Shown: positions 34,085 through 46,201, numbered from the stretch's first letter. The stretch: DNA of 64,000 bases from Poa pratensis (GCA_947311845.1 CAMZMU010000055.1:18166877-18230876), one strand, 5' to 3'. Notes: generated from the sequence alone by a model not told the origin. Made by a program: numbers and translations.

Positions 34085-35339
34085 GGCAAATTTGATAGAT
34101 TTAACCTTTTTTTAAACTTATTACATAAAATGAACCCAAATCTCAAACATTTCACGATTTAACCCTTTTTCACGCCGCCCGGCCCCGGGGCGCCGTGCTA
34201 GACTGCACCACACCCCGGTCGAGGGCGCCGTAGACCATGCCACGTCGGCGCAGCTGGGGCCCGCTTTTTTTGCACGACGCCCTAAGCTGGGGCGTCATAC
34301 TCACTACCATGGCGCCTTGGGTGGAGGCGCCGTGCATTTCCACCTAGTCTTGGCTGGGTTCCATGATTGCTAGCTTTGCATGTAAACAACGCTGCTTAGA
34401 TGCATGGAGCACATCAATCAAGTAAAAACTGAGTATATTCAGCAACTGAAATGCCTTTCCATCTAATGGGCTGGGGTCAACGTTTGGTAGATTGTATATA
34501 TGCGCTCTTCACTGCCTGGCGAGCAACTCAGCTAGTAGGAAAAATTTCAAGCACGTCCATGCATGTGTATACGTACGCACATATACCTTGTTTTCTTTTT
34601 TCGCAAGCTCCGGCACACCTCTATGTAGCCTATATTCAGCAAGTAAAAAAGATAGATGCCTTACAAGTAACTAACCGATCAATAAGAAAAAAATGTTGGG
34701 ACATACGTCTATGCCGACGAACTCCATGTCGTCGTCGGTCTCCTTCCACTTCTCGCCATTGCCGGTGCCGACAAGCACGTGCAACATCAAAGACACATGT
34801 GATAAGTAATGTGTGATTTTGCCTGATTAAAAATATTGTGATTTTAAATTTAAAACAAAATTACTTAAAATAAGCGGTGGTTCATCATAAAAATTAAATA
34901 TTAAGACATAAATAAAATATATTTTGTCCCAAGATTTACCCACTCAAAAAAATATTCGAAACATTGTAAAAGTTAATGAAGAAAATATAAGAAATATATA
35001 TTTAAAGCTGAAATGAATTAATTAGGAGTCCAACTGCTCCTAGTCGTTTGAAATTCTTTATGTTCCAACACCTTGACCCACATATTTCACATTCCAATAG
35101 AGAAGCAGACAAATGTAAGTTCATTTACTCAAATATTAGCATAATTGAATAGCACAGTTCACCTCGACCAAAATCATAAGTGAATAATAAAATACAAGCA
35201 AAATACATAAACATACTTAATATTAAAAAAATTCACTTGCACAAAGATGATCGTGCTCAAGGATGATAGTGAAATGATTGAGATTTGGGTCTATTTTGTG
35301 TAATAAGTTTTAAAAAGGGTTAAATCTATCAAATTTGCC
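34085..35339. mobile_element. Mutator-like element (non-autonomous), 1255 bp
   Basis: Inverted termini of about 70 bp start GGCAAATTTGATAGATTTAA and include TGAACCCAAATCTCAAACAT on the left and its inverted counterpart on the right. The perfect 9-bp target duplication TCCTCTCGC lies at 34076-34084 and 35340-35348. The first 300 internal bases are GC-rich (many GGCGCCGT motifs), the rest AT-rich; no transposase frame was found. The GC-rich block may be captured or derived from a parent element. Confidence 0.9.
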
Positions 35340-35348
35340 TCCTCTCGC

Positions 35349-36110
35349 GGCGGTCGCATCTTGGATTCCTGGTAGGGCACGCACGCACGCTTGCCGCTGG
35401 CGTCTCTGGTCCGCCGTCGCCCGTTGGCGCACGCAAACGAGGAGACGTAGGAGCGACCTGAGCCACGCCCAGCTACTTAGCTGCACAACACGTGTCGTAG
35501 GTACGTGTACGTGAGAGCGCGCGTTTTACGTGCTGACGATGATGGTGCCCGGCGCGATGTGGTAGGGCTCGGCTCCAACTGCCCCATTTGACTGACGCTT
35601 AGCTGCAGAGTGGGCATCAAGGAGGTAGAGCCTGCGTGCGCTCACCGGTCCTTGTTGAGGTTGGGGTTGTGACCATCTCCTGTCGGAAGTCGGCATCGCT
35701 CTGCTTTCGAGCTTAATCAGGCTTGGGATGGGGCTCCTGTCATCGTGTGGTAACTGCATTTCTGAAGGCTGGTGTAAGTTTGTAGTTGCCACTGTGATCA
35801 GTATTCAGTAGTACCGGTCACTCTACTAAAGCCTCGATCCCTCCAATTACGGATTATGATCGGACGTACTCCCTCCGTTCCATTTTAATTGACTTGGTAT
35901 CCACCACATGTAGATGTGTGGTGGATACCAAGTCAATTAAAATAAAACGGAGGGAGTAGCAAGAAACCATGGAACATGTGACAAGCCGCCAATTTACGTC
36001 GACTTGTCGTCAGGCCTGATCATACACTGAACTTGCATGGACCGTGAGGCACAAGTATTCACATTACCAGGTCGGCCCGTTTCTTGTGGCCATCGGATCG
36101 ACTTCGGTTC
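35349..36110 (+). repeat. Segment duplicated at 62.14-62.66 kb
   Basis: Intermittent but ordered similarity to 62140-62655. Paired landmarks are ACACGTGTCGTAGGTACGTG with CACGTGTGCTACGTGCGTG, then AAGCCTCGATCCCTCC in both, ACCATGGAACATG in both, CTGATCATACA(C/T)TGAACTTGCA in both, and CGTGAGGCACAAG with CGTGAGATACAAG. No gene is recognised in either copy; the minus frame at 35526-35792 has no domain. Confidence 0.65.
35869..35956. mobile_element. Stowaway-type MITE, 88 bp
   Basis: Hairpin from CTCCCTCCGTTCCATTTTAA to the inverted AAATAAAACGGAGGGAG, flanked by TA at 35867-35868 and 35957-35958. It is absent from the matching position of the duplicate near 62.48 kb. Confidence 0.94.
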
Positions 36111-36207
36111 GTACTACTCCACTGTGCAGTAGGTGAAGCCAACTGCATGAAGACAGCCACCGAAGAGTCCCGGTTAATGTTGCGGCATGATCGGCATGAT
36201 CTGCTCA

Positions 36208-36490
36208 GACTAGTTATAGTGGAGAGTAACTTCAATTAGTAACATACACATATTACTAGACTATGTTACTACTCTCATAGTGCAAAGTAACATAGAGGTG
36301 GTGTCATAGATTGTCTCATTTATTACTCTATAGACTCATTTTCTCTTGAAAAGTGTGATGTTACTAGTGTTACAAGTAACTAGCTAAGTTACTCTATTTG
36401 TATCTCTACTCATTAATTATATGCCACGTAGGATTTTTTGCTTAGGTGGCATCTATGTTACTAGTGAAGTTACTCCCACTATGGGTAGTC
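36208..36490. mobile_element. MITE of uncertain superfamily, 283 bp
   Basis: The ends GACTAGTTATAGTGGAGAG and (inverted) GACTACCCATAGTGGGAG form imperfect inverted repeats with AGTAACTT just inside. A possible 3-bp duplication TCA flanks it. The sequence type, with repeated GTAACATAG motifs, is common in grass genomes. Confidence 0.7.
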
Positions 36491-36779
36491 TCACTGTTGC
36501 AGCTGATGTGAGCGTCTTGCGTTCAGATTGAAGAACGCCGAGGACCGATTGGGTCACAGATGATTCGTACACACGGCCTTGATTAATGCATTCAAGGCTT
36601 TAATCCATCCAGCAATGGGAAAGCAGGCTCGCCGGCGGCACGCCGCTGGCAGCCGGCCCCGGCCCAACCCTGAATCCCTTATCTATTCCTGAATCTTAAT
36701 CGAGCTGGCCATTATTTAGTCATAATTTAAGCATCCGGGGAAATGCAGCTATTTTCCTAAAAACGGCAGGGCCGGGAAA
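36491..36779. other. Short intergenic region / possible LINE 5' UTR
   Basis: No gene seen. The LINE's true 5' end may lie at its right edge. Confidence 0.35.
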
Positions 36780-39700
36780 TTGTTCCCCGCGTCCGCTCCC
36801 GCTCCGGCGACTCCTCCCTCAGCGCCGCCTCCACCTCGCCGGCGATGGAAGGCCATTTTCTACCCGCTAGACCGCGCAGGCACCCGCACCCGTCACACGG
36901 GTTTCGTCGAGCGCGACGAGCGTGGTGGCGCTTCCCTCCGCAACTCCTTCGACGAGCCCGTCGACACGCTGCGCGACCAGCAGATCTCGTTTGGCGCGGT
37001 GATCTCCGGAGAGAGATACGTGGCCTTGATTGGCCCTTCCGTCGACGCAACGTCATGTTCCTGGATCTCGACACGTCGCACGCCGTCCTGTGTACGCGTG
37101 TGTGGCGTGGTTCAGATCGGGTCGAACAAGAGTGCGTCAATGGCGGGTGGGCTCGGGTACGTCTCGGGCACACGGGTCGATACAGTAGCGAAGGCCATTT
37201 CCGTCCTTCCTTCTCATCCTCCGGTCGCTATCCCTCCACCCGCTTTCCCCAAATCGCGATTTCGAGCAAACCCTAGATCGGGGTTCTGCAAGGTGGTGTT
37301 CGTCTCGCCTCCTCCAAAATCACCTCCACCTCCACCCTCTTCCTTCCCCAAGTGGAAGGGAGTTCAATCCGGAGACACACGCTCGTTCGCCCAGGTTGCG
37401 GCGTCTCCGCCGATGCACAGAAGGTTCGGGAACCAGCGGCGGTCGCCTCCCCCAAGGTACCAACGTCCTCCGCCGTATGGGTACATCCCCAGGCAAGATC
37501 CGGAAGCAGAGCGAAGAGAAGATGCCCGCCGTTGGGACGACCAGAGACGGAGGGATGACGAGTGGAGATGGGAGGAAGATAGGCGTCGTGATGAGGAAGA
37601 CAAGAGTCGTCGCCGCCTAGAAGATGAAAGGCGTCGGGCTGATGCGTCCCGCAACTCGGAGAGGCTGGCCAGGGAAAGGGCGCTGCTCGAGATCAAGCGC
37701 AAGAATGAGGAAGAAGCGAAGCGCAACCGCGACAAGTGGGCTCACAGGCCAGAAATGCAAGCGGGAGGCTCGGATTCTACGGAAGTTTCTGTCAGATCCG
37801 TCCCACCGACACAGCCTACTCCGCATCAGGTTTCGATGAACACGGTAAGCCCCTCAAACAATAACAGCAACCCTTCTTGCTTACAGCCGATCGCTGCTCC
37901 AGTAGGTTCTAAGGCAGTTGCGCCAGATACTGGACATTCTCGTGAGCAGTTGGGGTCCTCTGTACCTCCTACTGTTCCCGGGTCTGCCCCTGAGATCCAG
38001 ACAAATGATGTGATTGATCTGACTGCACCTCTAGTGGCTATATGTGACAATTGTGGGAAAAATCATCATATCAAGGTGTGTCCGGAGCGTGAGCCCTGGG
38101 ATTATGTTGCCTCTTTCTTTGGTTGTTCTGATTTTGATCAAGGCTTCTACTCGTTTCCTGTGAATCAGTCTGAGGTACAACCTATGGAGCAACTGAATTA
38201 TGCTCATATCATTGTTGAACAAGGAGCAGTGACCAGTAGAGATACAGAACATGAGTTTCAGGTTTGGGCTGAGACTGCAAAAATCAATTGGCGTTTCTAT
38301 GTGAAGTCTGTTTCAGAAAAAGAATACTTGACAAGATTCCCTAATAGCAAAAGTATTGAGGAGTTAGCTCATTTTGAGAAACTCTTTATGAAAATTGTGC
38401 CTGGGGCAATCATCAAATTACAAAAATGGGCTGGGGATGTTCAGCCAATTGCTAGTCTGCAAGAGAGCTGGTTCAGAATCAAAGGGGTTCCTATGAAGTA
38501 TAGAACCAAAGCCACCGCTTGCTATGCTGCAGGGTTAATTGGGAAGCCTCTGGCTTTGGACAAAAACTATCTGAGAAATATGGGCTTCATTAGGGCCAAG
38601 ATAGGTTGTATTGATGTGGCTCTGGTTCCTAATACCAGGATTGGTGAGATAGAGAATGATTTGTATGAGTTTCAGTATACCAGAGAACTGGTGGACCCAA
38701 ATGTCAACCCTAGTACCTATTATGGGTCTTTGGTGCCTGATCATGAGGGTGGAGACCAGGAACACACTCCAAAAAGGCAAAAAATGAATGGTGAGGGCAA
38801 TGGTGCTAGGGGTTCTTCTTCTGCACCTCCTAAAATTGGCAATGGTGCTAAGGAAGCTAACATAGTTCAGCAGAGATGTGATGGTGTCTCAGTGACACAA
38901 AATCAGGAGGAAGGCAAGAATGTTCTGTCTGACAATGACTCTGAATCTGCTGATAGCTCTATTTCTTTTGGCACCAAAGTGAAAGACTGTCTCAAAGGGA
39001 TGGAAACTGGCTATGTCACTCAGTTAGGCTACCTGGGAGACATTAATACCCCTTTCCCTGTTCAACTGCAGCTTCCTGAGTATCAGGAGCTACAAAGGAT
39101 TGATCCAGATGCCTCTGCCTCTTGTGGAGGTCCTTCTGACAGTTCTATGGATATCCAGACTGATCCAAAATTCAGGAAATTTGTTAGTAAGCTTTCTAGA
39201 TCAGGCTCTGACAAGAATTACACTTTGAGCATGCAGTACAACAGTATGCTGGATCCCATTGCTGAAAATGAGTCTGATAACTCCCTGAGTTCTGAGGAAA
39301 TGGTGGATTATGGTAGTAGTGGCTCTGAGCGCAATAATGATAAAGATTTGGGTGATGAAGAATTCTCTGATGCTAAGGACAGGGGCTCTGTTGCAAGTCA
39401 GGACACAAAGGCTACTTTGATCATGCAGATGGATGGTTCTCAACCTGAGGCTGATTCCACACAGGAAGACCATGAAAATGATGCAAAGACAGAGGACATG
39501 GACAGGACTGAAGCTGGGGGATATACTATTAGAGCTAGCTCCAGGATTGCAAGTCAGGCTAATGCAACTGATAGGGTTGAAGACAGAGCCAGGATTCACG
39601 CTTCTCTTCGTAATCTTGAAGGTACAAATCTTCATTCACATAACTCTTTTGCTGTTCTTGATGCTGATGATATCCATGCTAGAGCTTTAGAAATGGGTGT

Positions 39701-40229
39701 TGATCCTGCTTCTTTTAGTTTGGAAAAAATTGATTATTTGAAAGATCTGGAAATAGCTAGACATAATATTGCTAATAAATCCTCTATTGTTATGTCTGAG
39801 GCTACTGATAATAACATTCAAGTAGCCTTGTTGGGTTGGGGTGAAGAAGAGGTGGATAAGGATGGTTTTACTCTAGTTCTTTCTAAGAGTACAAATAAAA
39901 GCATCAGAACTGCTCACAGGCTAATGGTGGAAGGCTTGCCCTCGGGTTCTGGCAAGTCATGTGGAGGAGCACTGGCCGGTTGTAGTGCTGCCTCGGTGAA
40001 GGTGACCAACAACCACCCTTTGAGTGGTGTTGTCACTGGATCTAGAGTGAGGAAAAAAACCCAAAGTATCAATGATAGGTGCTTCTTTAAACTGCAAGGA
40101 GTGAGTAAGAAAGGTATGAGTGTTTTTCTGACAAATTTATCAAAGAGCAGGAGCTTGATTTCATTGGCCTGCAGGAGACTATTAAGAAAGATTATTCTGA
40201 CGCATTCTTCAGGAAGATTGATCCTTTGA
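36780..40229 (+). CDS. LINE ORF1 (RNA-binding, DUF4283-like with zinc knuckle)
   Basis: A single open frame of 1149 codons. The first possible start is 36780; a later ATG at 37140 (MAGGLGYVSG) is also plausible. From about residue 180 the protein has a proline-rich segment, an arginine/glutamate-rich coiled-coil-like region (REDARRWDDQRRRDDEWRWE), a zinc knuckle CDNCGKNHHIKVC near residue 423, and a DUF4283-like block (VWAETAKINWRFYVKSVSEK ... ESWFRIKGVPMKYRTKATAC). An acidic, serine-rich C-terminal half follows. ORF1 proteins bind the LINE RNA. The last 50 or so codons run into ORF2 in the wrong frame, probably because a frameshift removed the normal stop near 40070. Confidence 0.8.
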   Translation: MFPASAPAPATPPSAPPPPRRRWKAIFYPLDRAGTRTRHTGFVERDERGGASLRNSFDEPVDTLRDQQISFGAVISGERYVALIGPSVDATSCSWISTRRTPSCVRVCGVVQIGSNKSASMAGGLGYVSGTRVDTVAKAISVLPSHPPVAIPPPAFPKSRFRANPRSGFCKVVFVSPPPKSPPPPPSSFPKWKGVQSGDTRSFAQVAASPPMHRRFGNQRRSPPPRYQRPPPYGYIPRQDPEAERREDARRWDDQRRRDDEWRWEEDRRRDEEDKSRRRLEDERRRADASRNSERLARERALLEIKRKNEEEAKRNRDKWAHRPEMQAGGSDSTEVSVRSVPPTQPTPHQVSMNTVSPSNNNSNPSCLQPIAAPVGSKAVAPDTGHSREQLGSSVPPTVPGSAPEIQTNDVIDLTAPLVAICDNCGKNHHIKVCPEREPWDYVASFFGCSDFDQGFYSFPVNQSEVQPMEQLNYAHIIVEQGAVTSRDTEHEFQVWAETAKINWRFYVKSVSEKEYLTRFPNSKSIEELAHFEKLFMKIVPGAIIKLQKWAGDVQPIASLQESWFRIKGVPMKYRTKATACYAAGLIGKPLALDKNYLRNMGFIRAKIGCIDVALVPNTRIGEIENDLYEFQYTRELVDPNVNPSTYYGSLVPDHEGGDQEHTPKRQKMNGEGNGARGSSSAPPKIGNGAKEANIVQQRCDGVSVTQNQEEGKNVLSDNDSESADSSISFGTKVKDCLKGMETGYVTQLGYLGDINTPFPVQLQLPEYQELQRIDPDASASCGGPSDSSMDIQTDPKFRKFVSKLSRSGSDKNYTLSMQYNSMLDPIAENESDNSLSSEEMVDYGSSGSERNNDKDLGDEEFSDAKDRGSVASQDTKATLIMQMDGSQPEADSTQEDHENDAKTEDMDRTEAGGYTIRASSRIASQANATDRVEDRARIHASLRNLEGTNLHSHNSFAVLDADDIHARALEMGVDPASFSLEKIDYLKDLEIARHNIANKSSIVMSEATDNNIQVALLGWGEEEVDKDGFTLVLSKSTNKSIRTAHRLMVEGLPSGSGKSCGGALAGCSAASVKVTNNHPLSGVVTGSRVRKKTQSINDRCFFKLQGVSKKGMSVFLTNLSKSRSLISLACRRLLRKIILTHSSGRLIL

Positions 40230-43200
40230 ATCGATTTTCCTGGAAATGGTCTGCTTCCATTGGAAGAGCTGGTGGCATTCTTGGTGGTTTCAATGCTTCC
40301 AGATTTGATATTGTCGATTCCCAGTGCAGTAGATTTTTCGTTCAAGTTGTTCTCAAGGATTTGAAGATCCACAGAAATTGGAAATTGGTGCTTGTGTATG
40401 GTGCAGCCCAAGAAGCTGATAAAGAGGAATTTGTGACTGAGTTGGGACAGGTCTGTAGTGATCAGTCACTCCCCCTTCTGGTGGGGGGTGATTTCAACTT
40501 GATTAGATCTATTTCAGAAAAAAATAAACCTGTTTTGAATAGGAGGTGGATGGATATGTTCAACTGTATTATCAATACTTATGAGATGCGTGAGATTCAC
40601 ATGACAGGGGGGAGTTTTACATGGTCTAACAGTCAAACTTCTCCTACTCTTGAGAAGCTTGATAGGTTCATTATGTCCAGAGATTGGGAACTGCTTTTCC
40701 ATATGGTAACTGTTCACAAGCTTTCAAGGGAGGTGTCTGATCATTGCCCCATTATCCTGGACACTATGGAAGGAGGGACTAGAAAAAACGAAGATTTCAG
40801 ATTTGATAAAAGATGGACCCAAAATGATACTTTCCTTTTGAGAGTATCAAAAGTTTGGTGTCAACCCATTAGAGCAAAAAACAGTTTGGATCTGTTTCAG
40901 AAAAAACTAAAAAATGTTAAGAAAGATCTTAAAGGTTGGGGTGCCAATTTGAGAGGTCAAGCTGTCCAGAGAAGGAAAACATTGATTCTGGATCTTTCTG
41001 ATCTTGAGCTGCAAGAAGAGACCTCTTCTCTCTCTGTTGATCAATTAAGATGGAGAAATGAGATGCAGAAGGAGTTGATGGAGTTGTTTGCACAGGAAGA
41101 AGATTTTTGGAAACAGAGATCTGCAGAGAAATGGTTGCTTCAAGGAGATAATAACACAGAGTTTTTTCACAGGATTGCTAATGGTCGCAGGAGAAAGAAA
41201 ACAATTTTTTCTCTGAGGCATAATGGGGATGTCATCCAAGGCACCCCTGATCTCCTTCAACATGCTACTGAATTTTACAGGGACCTTTTTGGCCCTGCTC
41301 AAATTCCTGCAGTAAGAATGAGACAGGATGTCTGGAATAATGAGGAAAAACTTTCAACAGAGGATAATGTTATGCTGGATGCTGAGTTTTCTGAGGAGGA
41401 AATCAAAGCGGTGGTAGATCAGATGGAGAAAAACAAGGCAGCTGGCCAGGATGGTTTTCCTATTGAATTCTATCAGACTTGTTGGCCTATTATAAAGCAG
41501 GATTTGTTGCTGATTTTTAGTGAATTCCACCAACATAAAATTTCTCTGAGCAGAATCAACTATGGTGTGATTACTCTCATTCCTAAAGGGGAGGATGCTG
41601 ACATCATACAGAAATTCAGGCCCATCTGCTTGCTCCAGGTTCTGTTTAAGATTATTACCAAAGCCCTAACAAATAGATTGGAGACCATCATGCATAAAAT
41701 CATTCACCCCTGTCAAAATGCTTTCATTAAAGGGAGATACATTCATGACAGTGTGTCTCTCCTTCAGGAGATCCCGAGAGACACCAAGTTCAACAAGCAA
41801 CAAGGTGTGATTCTGAAAATTGATTTTGAGAAAGCGTATGATAAAGTGAATTGGGACTTCATGTTTGACTGCTGTAGACAGATGGGCTTCAGTGATCATA
41901 TGTTAGAGCTGCTGAGAAATACTATTACCAATGGTACCCTTAGTGTCAAGGTCAATGATGAAAAAGGTCCTTATTTCGGTAGCTTCAAAGGGGTCAGGCA
42001 GGGGGGGCCCTTGGCTCCTACTCTCTTCAATATTGCTGCTAATTGCTTGTCGGAGATGGTCTGTCTTGCAAAGGACAATGGGTTGTTCTCTGGCCTTGCT
42101 GACAGATGGGTTGATGGTGGTTGTGCCATCCTGCAATATGCTGATGATACAGTGCTTCTCCTCAAAGATGATCTCGAAGGGGCCAGAAACTTGAAGTTGT
42201 TGTTGTACATTTTTGAGGCGATGCCTGGTCTGAAAATTAATTTTGATAAGACTGAGGTCCTGCTGGTGTTGGATGATGAGCACAAAATGTAGGAATATGC
42301 ATCCTTGTTCAACTGTCAGAAGGGGAAGTGGCCTATGAAATATTTGGGCACTCCCATCTGTGCCAGAAGGGCAACTGTTAATGAGTTGAACTTTGTTGAG
42401 GATTCCTTTAAAAAGCATATGGGTGGATCGATGGTGGTAGCATGTCTATTGCTGGGAGAGTTACAAAAGTGGATGCTTGTCTGGCATCTTCTGCAGTTTA
42501 TCAGCTTGCTCTGAGACTATTTCATAAATCCAATATAGTTGGTATGGAGAAACAAATGAGGGCCTTTTTGTGGGCCGGGGGCACTGGTAAAAAGAAGATG
42601 CATTGGGTAAAGTGGAGTCTGATCTGCAAGCCCAAAAAGAAAGGTGGCTTGGGTTTCAAAAATCTCACTCTTTTCAACATTAGCCTGATGTGTAAATGGT
42701 GGTGGAGACTTGAATCTGGTGTGGGCCCCTGGCAAGATTTCATGAGAAGAAAATATCTTCACATTGGGAGGATCTTTGGGGTCAAACACAGACCATCTGA
42801 TTCTGCTTTCTGGTCTGATATGCTCCACGTTAGAGAGGTCTATCTGTGTGGTAGAAAAATGGTGATTGGCAATGGGCTCAGATCCCACTTCTGGGGAGAT
42901 GCCTGGTGTGGACAAGTTGCTTTCAGAAACAAGTTCCCTGACCTTTTTGATCTATTCAATGAGAATGACATTACAGTGGCTAGGGCAGCTCAACTTGGTT
43001 GGCGTCTTACTTTCAGAAGATGGTTGCCTGCTCATTTGCAAGATTAGTTAAGGGAGATGCAGAATTTGCTAGTTGGTATTGCTCTAAACTTTGAAGATGA
43101 CAGACATGTGTGGAAGTGGACTAAAAATGGTCGTTTCAGTGTCAAGTCCATGTACTACTCTCTTAGTAGTGCTGGAATTGATAGATCTTTTAAGCATCTC

Positions 43201-43749
43201 TGGAAAGCAAAAGTTCCCTTGAAAATTAAAATTTGGCTCTGGCTCATTTGGCATAATGCAATTGCTACCAAGGATAACCTGCTTAGGAGAGGATGGACTA
43301 GAAGCAGTAGATGTCAATTTTGTGATGAGAATGAATCAATCCACCATCTCATCTTCACTTGTTCAGTTGCTAAGTTTGTTTGGTCTACCGTTGCCCAAGC
43401 CGTTGGAGCTCCCAACAGGCCTAGTTCCTTTTCTCAATACTTCTGGTGGATTCCTCGCTTCCTCCCAATTAGCAGAAACGTTCAGATCACTCTGGTGGCG
43501 GCAGTGTGCTGGGCCATCTGGAAGACACGTAACACTGCCTGTTTTGAAGGAAAGCTTATTAGAAATCCTAATGATCTAATCTGTTACCTGTGTGTTTTTG
43601 TGAAATACTGGGCAGGTTTGCATAACTCTGCTGAGCAGGAAGATTTGCATGCGGGAGCTGACATCTTGATGAACATCGCGACGTCTTCGACTGCTGCTGG
43701 AAATGATGATGGTCCAAGATTGCTGGGAGGACCGAACCAGAACGCCTGA
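40072..43749 (+). pseudogene. LINE ORF2 (endonuclease-reverse transcriptase), broken
   Basis: The likely start is ATG 40072 (MIGASLNCK), followed by two frameshifts before 40226. From 40226 to 42292 the frame is open: endonuclease signatures LVGGDFN, GGSFTWSN, LDRF and SDHCPI, then reverse-transcriptase blocks KNKAAGQDGFPIEF, FRPICLL, QNAFIKGRYIHD, ILKIDFEKAYDKVNWDF, KGVRQGGPLAPTLFN and the catalytic YADD at about 42138-42149. An in-frame TAG at 42290 follows, then a frameshift near 42430, then frame 42442-43047 (SMSIAGRVTKVDACLASSA ... FLWAGG), a TAG at 43045, and a last open part 43057-43749 with the zf-RVT CQFCDENESIHHLIFTC and CWAIWKTRN. At least three frameshifts and two stops inactivate it. 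Confidence 0.9.
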
Positions 43750-44080
43750 AGTATCTCCGAACGATCGCGTCCGGTGTTGTTGTCTGGGAATTAAAACTCT
43801 TTCTCGCTGGTGTGCTGGTTTCGACCTGCCTTGTGGCTGCAGGTTCTTTTGTTTGTAACGTCTGGTTAAAAGGTTGTAAAAGTTTAACTCCCGCGATGCT
43901 TAGGATTTAACTCGTTCGCCGTGGCGGCTGAACCTAGCTCTCTCGCGCTGTCGGCGGAGAGGCTGGTTCCTTTTGCTTTTCTAGCTCGTAGTGTTTTTAC
44001 TTTTGCTGTTACTTTGCACGTGGATGCTGCCGTACTGTTGTATTTTCGTTATCTGATGGTAATGAAAATCGGTCCCAGTG

Positions 44081-44423
44081 GGGATCGCGTTGGTATTACT
44101 TCTATAAAGGCTCAGTCCAACCTCCCGTGTTTGCCCCCATCCACGTCACCGGATAAACCTGGTTCGTCCGATTAGCCGAAAACGTCTCGTTGTTTCATCT
44201 CCTCCCGTTAGATGTGTTATTTGCACTATTCATGCGCCCCTCCGCGCCGCAGGCCGCAGCGAGGTAAAACGCGAGCCCGCGGTCAAACCCTAGAGCACCA
44301 ATCGATGTTCGTCTTTCCTCCCCAATCCCCTTCCGTCTCCTCGCGACGCCGCGCCCCCGCTCTCCACCCGCACCGCTGCGCCGCCGCCTCACGTCCGCCC
44401 CGCGCCGTCGCGTCGTGCGCGGT
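44081..44423. other. GC-rich gene-start-like region left of the LTR retrotransposon
   Basis: Contains AAACCCTAGAGC at about 44285 and C-rich leader-like sequence. Together with the DNA right of the retrotransposon (51872 onward) it forms one continuous GC-rich stretch, split by the insertion. Confidence 0.5.
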
Positions 44424-46201
44424 TGATGCATGTAAAATGCATACATGAACTTTGCATTATTTCTACTTATATTCCAGTCATATTTGCATCATATAAGTGT
44501 TATATCACTGTTTTATAATGATTTTGGGAATATTTGATATGTTTCCTATTTTTTATGGAATTAACCCTGCGCAGGCAGAAAACCCTATTTCTTTCCTTTA
44601 ATGTTTCGGGACCCAAACGACGTCCAAATGACCTGGAAATTTACGAGCATCATTTTTTGAAAGGAACAAGACCTGGGAGCGAAAGAAGCAAACAAGAGGA
44701 GGCCCAAGGGCCCAGATGAGTGGGCCCACATGGCCTAAGTACCTGGCCGCGTGGGACCCCCAACTTTGGCCCTCGAGGCTCCGTTGCCGTCGATCTTTCC
44801 TCCACCGACTCCGTTTTGACCTAAAAACGCCTATAAAAATTATCCCCCGACGTTATCTGGAAGGAGCACCGCAGAAACACAGAAACACCGAAACAGAGAC
44901 CTAGAACTGCAGATTGGAGGGGGAAAACTCCGGCGGGGCGCTGCCGGCGTGGTCTCCATCTTCTCCAACGACTTCTCCACCGTCTCCATGATGAAGAGGG
45001 AGTAGTCCACCTCTGGACTATGGGTTTGTGGAAGTAACTTATGTATCTCTCTCTCTCTTGAGCTTCACTAATTAGTATCGTATGAGCTGCTGAACATGAT
45101 TACGGTCATCTATGTAATACCTTTGTGGTGGATCTTTTTATGAGTTAATATATGTTTGAGATTGCAATGGTTTTGTTCCAGTTATGAAAGTAGATGCATA
45201 TTATGTACCCCGTTCTTATTTACTTGTTATGATCAAGCATGTTTATGAGAGCGTGTGAGGGGGAACGTGTGCATTAGTTGGAGTAACGGGGGTGGCTAGT
45301 GCAGTGAACGTGAGAGAAAGTTCTGCGATCCACTTGGGTGTTTTACCTTACTTTGTTGCCTCACTTGGGATAAAAAGAAATACCATGCTACCGGAGATGT
45401 GGGTGTGACCATTGCCACTACTCCATGACTAGATCTAGCATGTTCTTATTTTAACTTCATGTCATGATACTTATTGCTATACTCTGAGTTATCTTAATTA
45501 TCGAGGTGTTATGATTTAGTTCGCATCTTGGTGGAGTATAAGAGAGACTAATAACCAAAAGGTCTCTATGTTAGGACGTGATGCCCATATAATTATAACT
45601 TGTCATTAAACTGTTGTGTTGCAATCTCATATGTCAACTCTAGTGTTCCATTGTCTACCACGTTATTAAAGAGATAGTGCATTTGTGAAACCATGAACCC
45701 CGGTCCATTTTTAATCATAAGAAACACCTTTCCAACCACTTTTACCACTTTACCATTTTCTGCCATTATTAAATCCGAATACAAAAACACTTTTACATCT
45801 TGCATTCATTATAAAAAACCCAAAAATATCATTTATCATTGCTACCACCATCCTTGCATATTTATTTACCACCATTGCATATTTATTTCTTGTTTGCATT
45901 GCATATTATCTTGATATCATTCTAACACCTTGTGCTTGACAACCACTAGGTGAGGTTGAGGACCAAAACATTTACTTTGTTTTGTAGGTAACCAAAAGAA
46001 GGATAGGAAGATAAATCTTCACTACTGATTCCCCGAGAGTTCGATATTAAACCCTCGTGGGGAAAACACGTCTTCCACTTACTACACACTCTGCACTTGG
46101 AGTCTCAACCTAACCCATTTACTTTTCACGCAGGTAACCACACGAAGGGCTAGCAAGTGTTTTCTGGCGCCATTGTGGGGTAACTACGTGAAGGGCCATC
46201 A
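44424..46201 (+). repeat. 5' LTR, 1778 bp
   Basis: Nearly identical to 50094-51866 with scattered single-base changes and short indels. The core promoter is likely at CTATAAAAAT (44831-44840). The high similarity means a fairly recent insertion. Confidence 0.93.

Larger units (their letters stand above)
36780..44080 (+). mobile_element. LINE (L1-type) near full length
   Basis: Contains ORF1 followed by ORF2 with endonuclease, reverse transcriptase and zf-RVT parts in the expected order, then a 300-bp GC-rich 3' region ending near TTATCTGATGGTAATGAAA. No poly-A and no target duplication could be assigned, so both ends are approximate. ORF2 is broken in several places, so this copy cannot move by itself. 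Confidence 0.88.
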
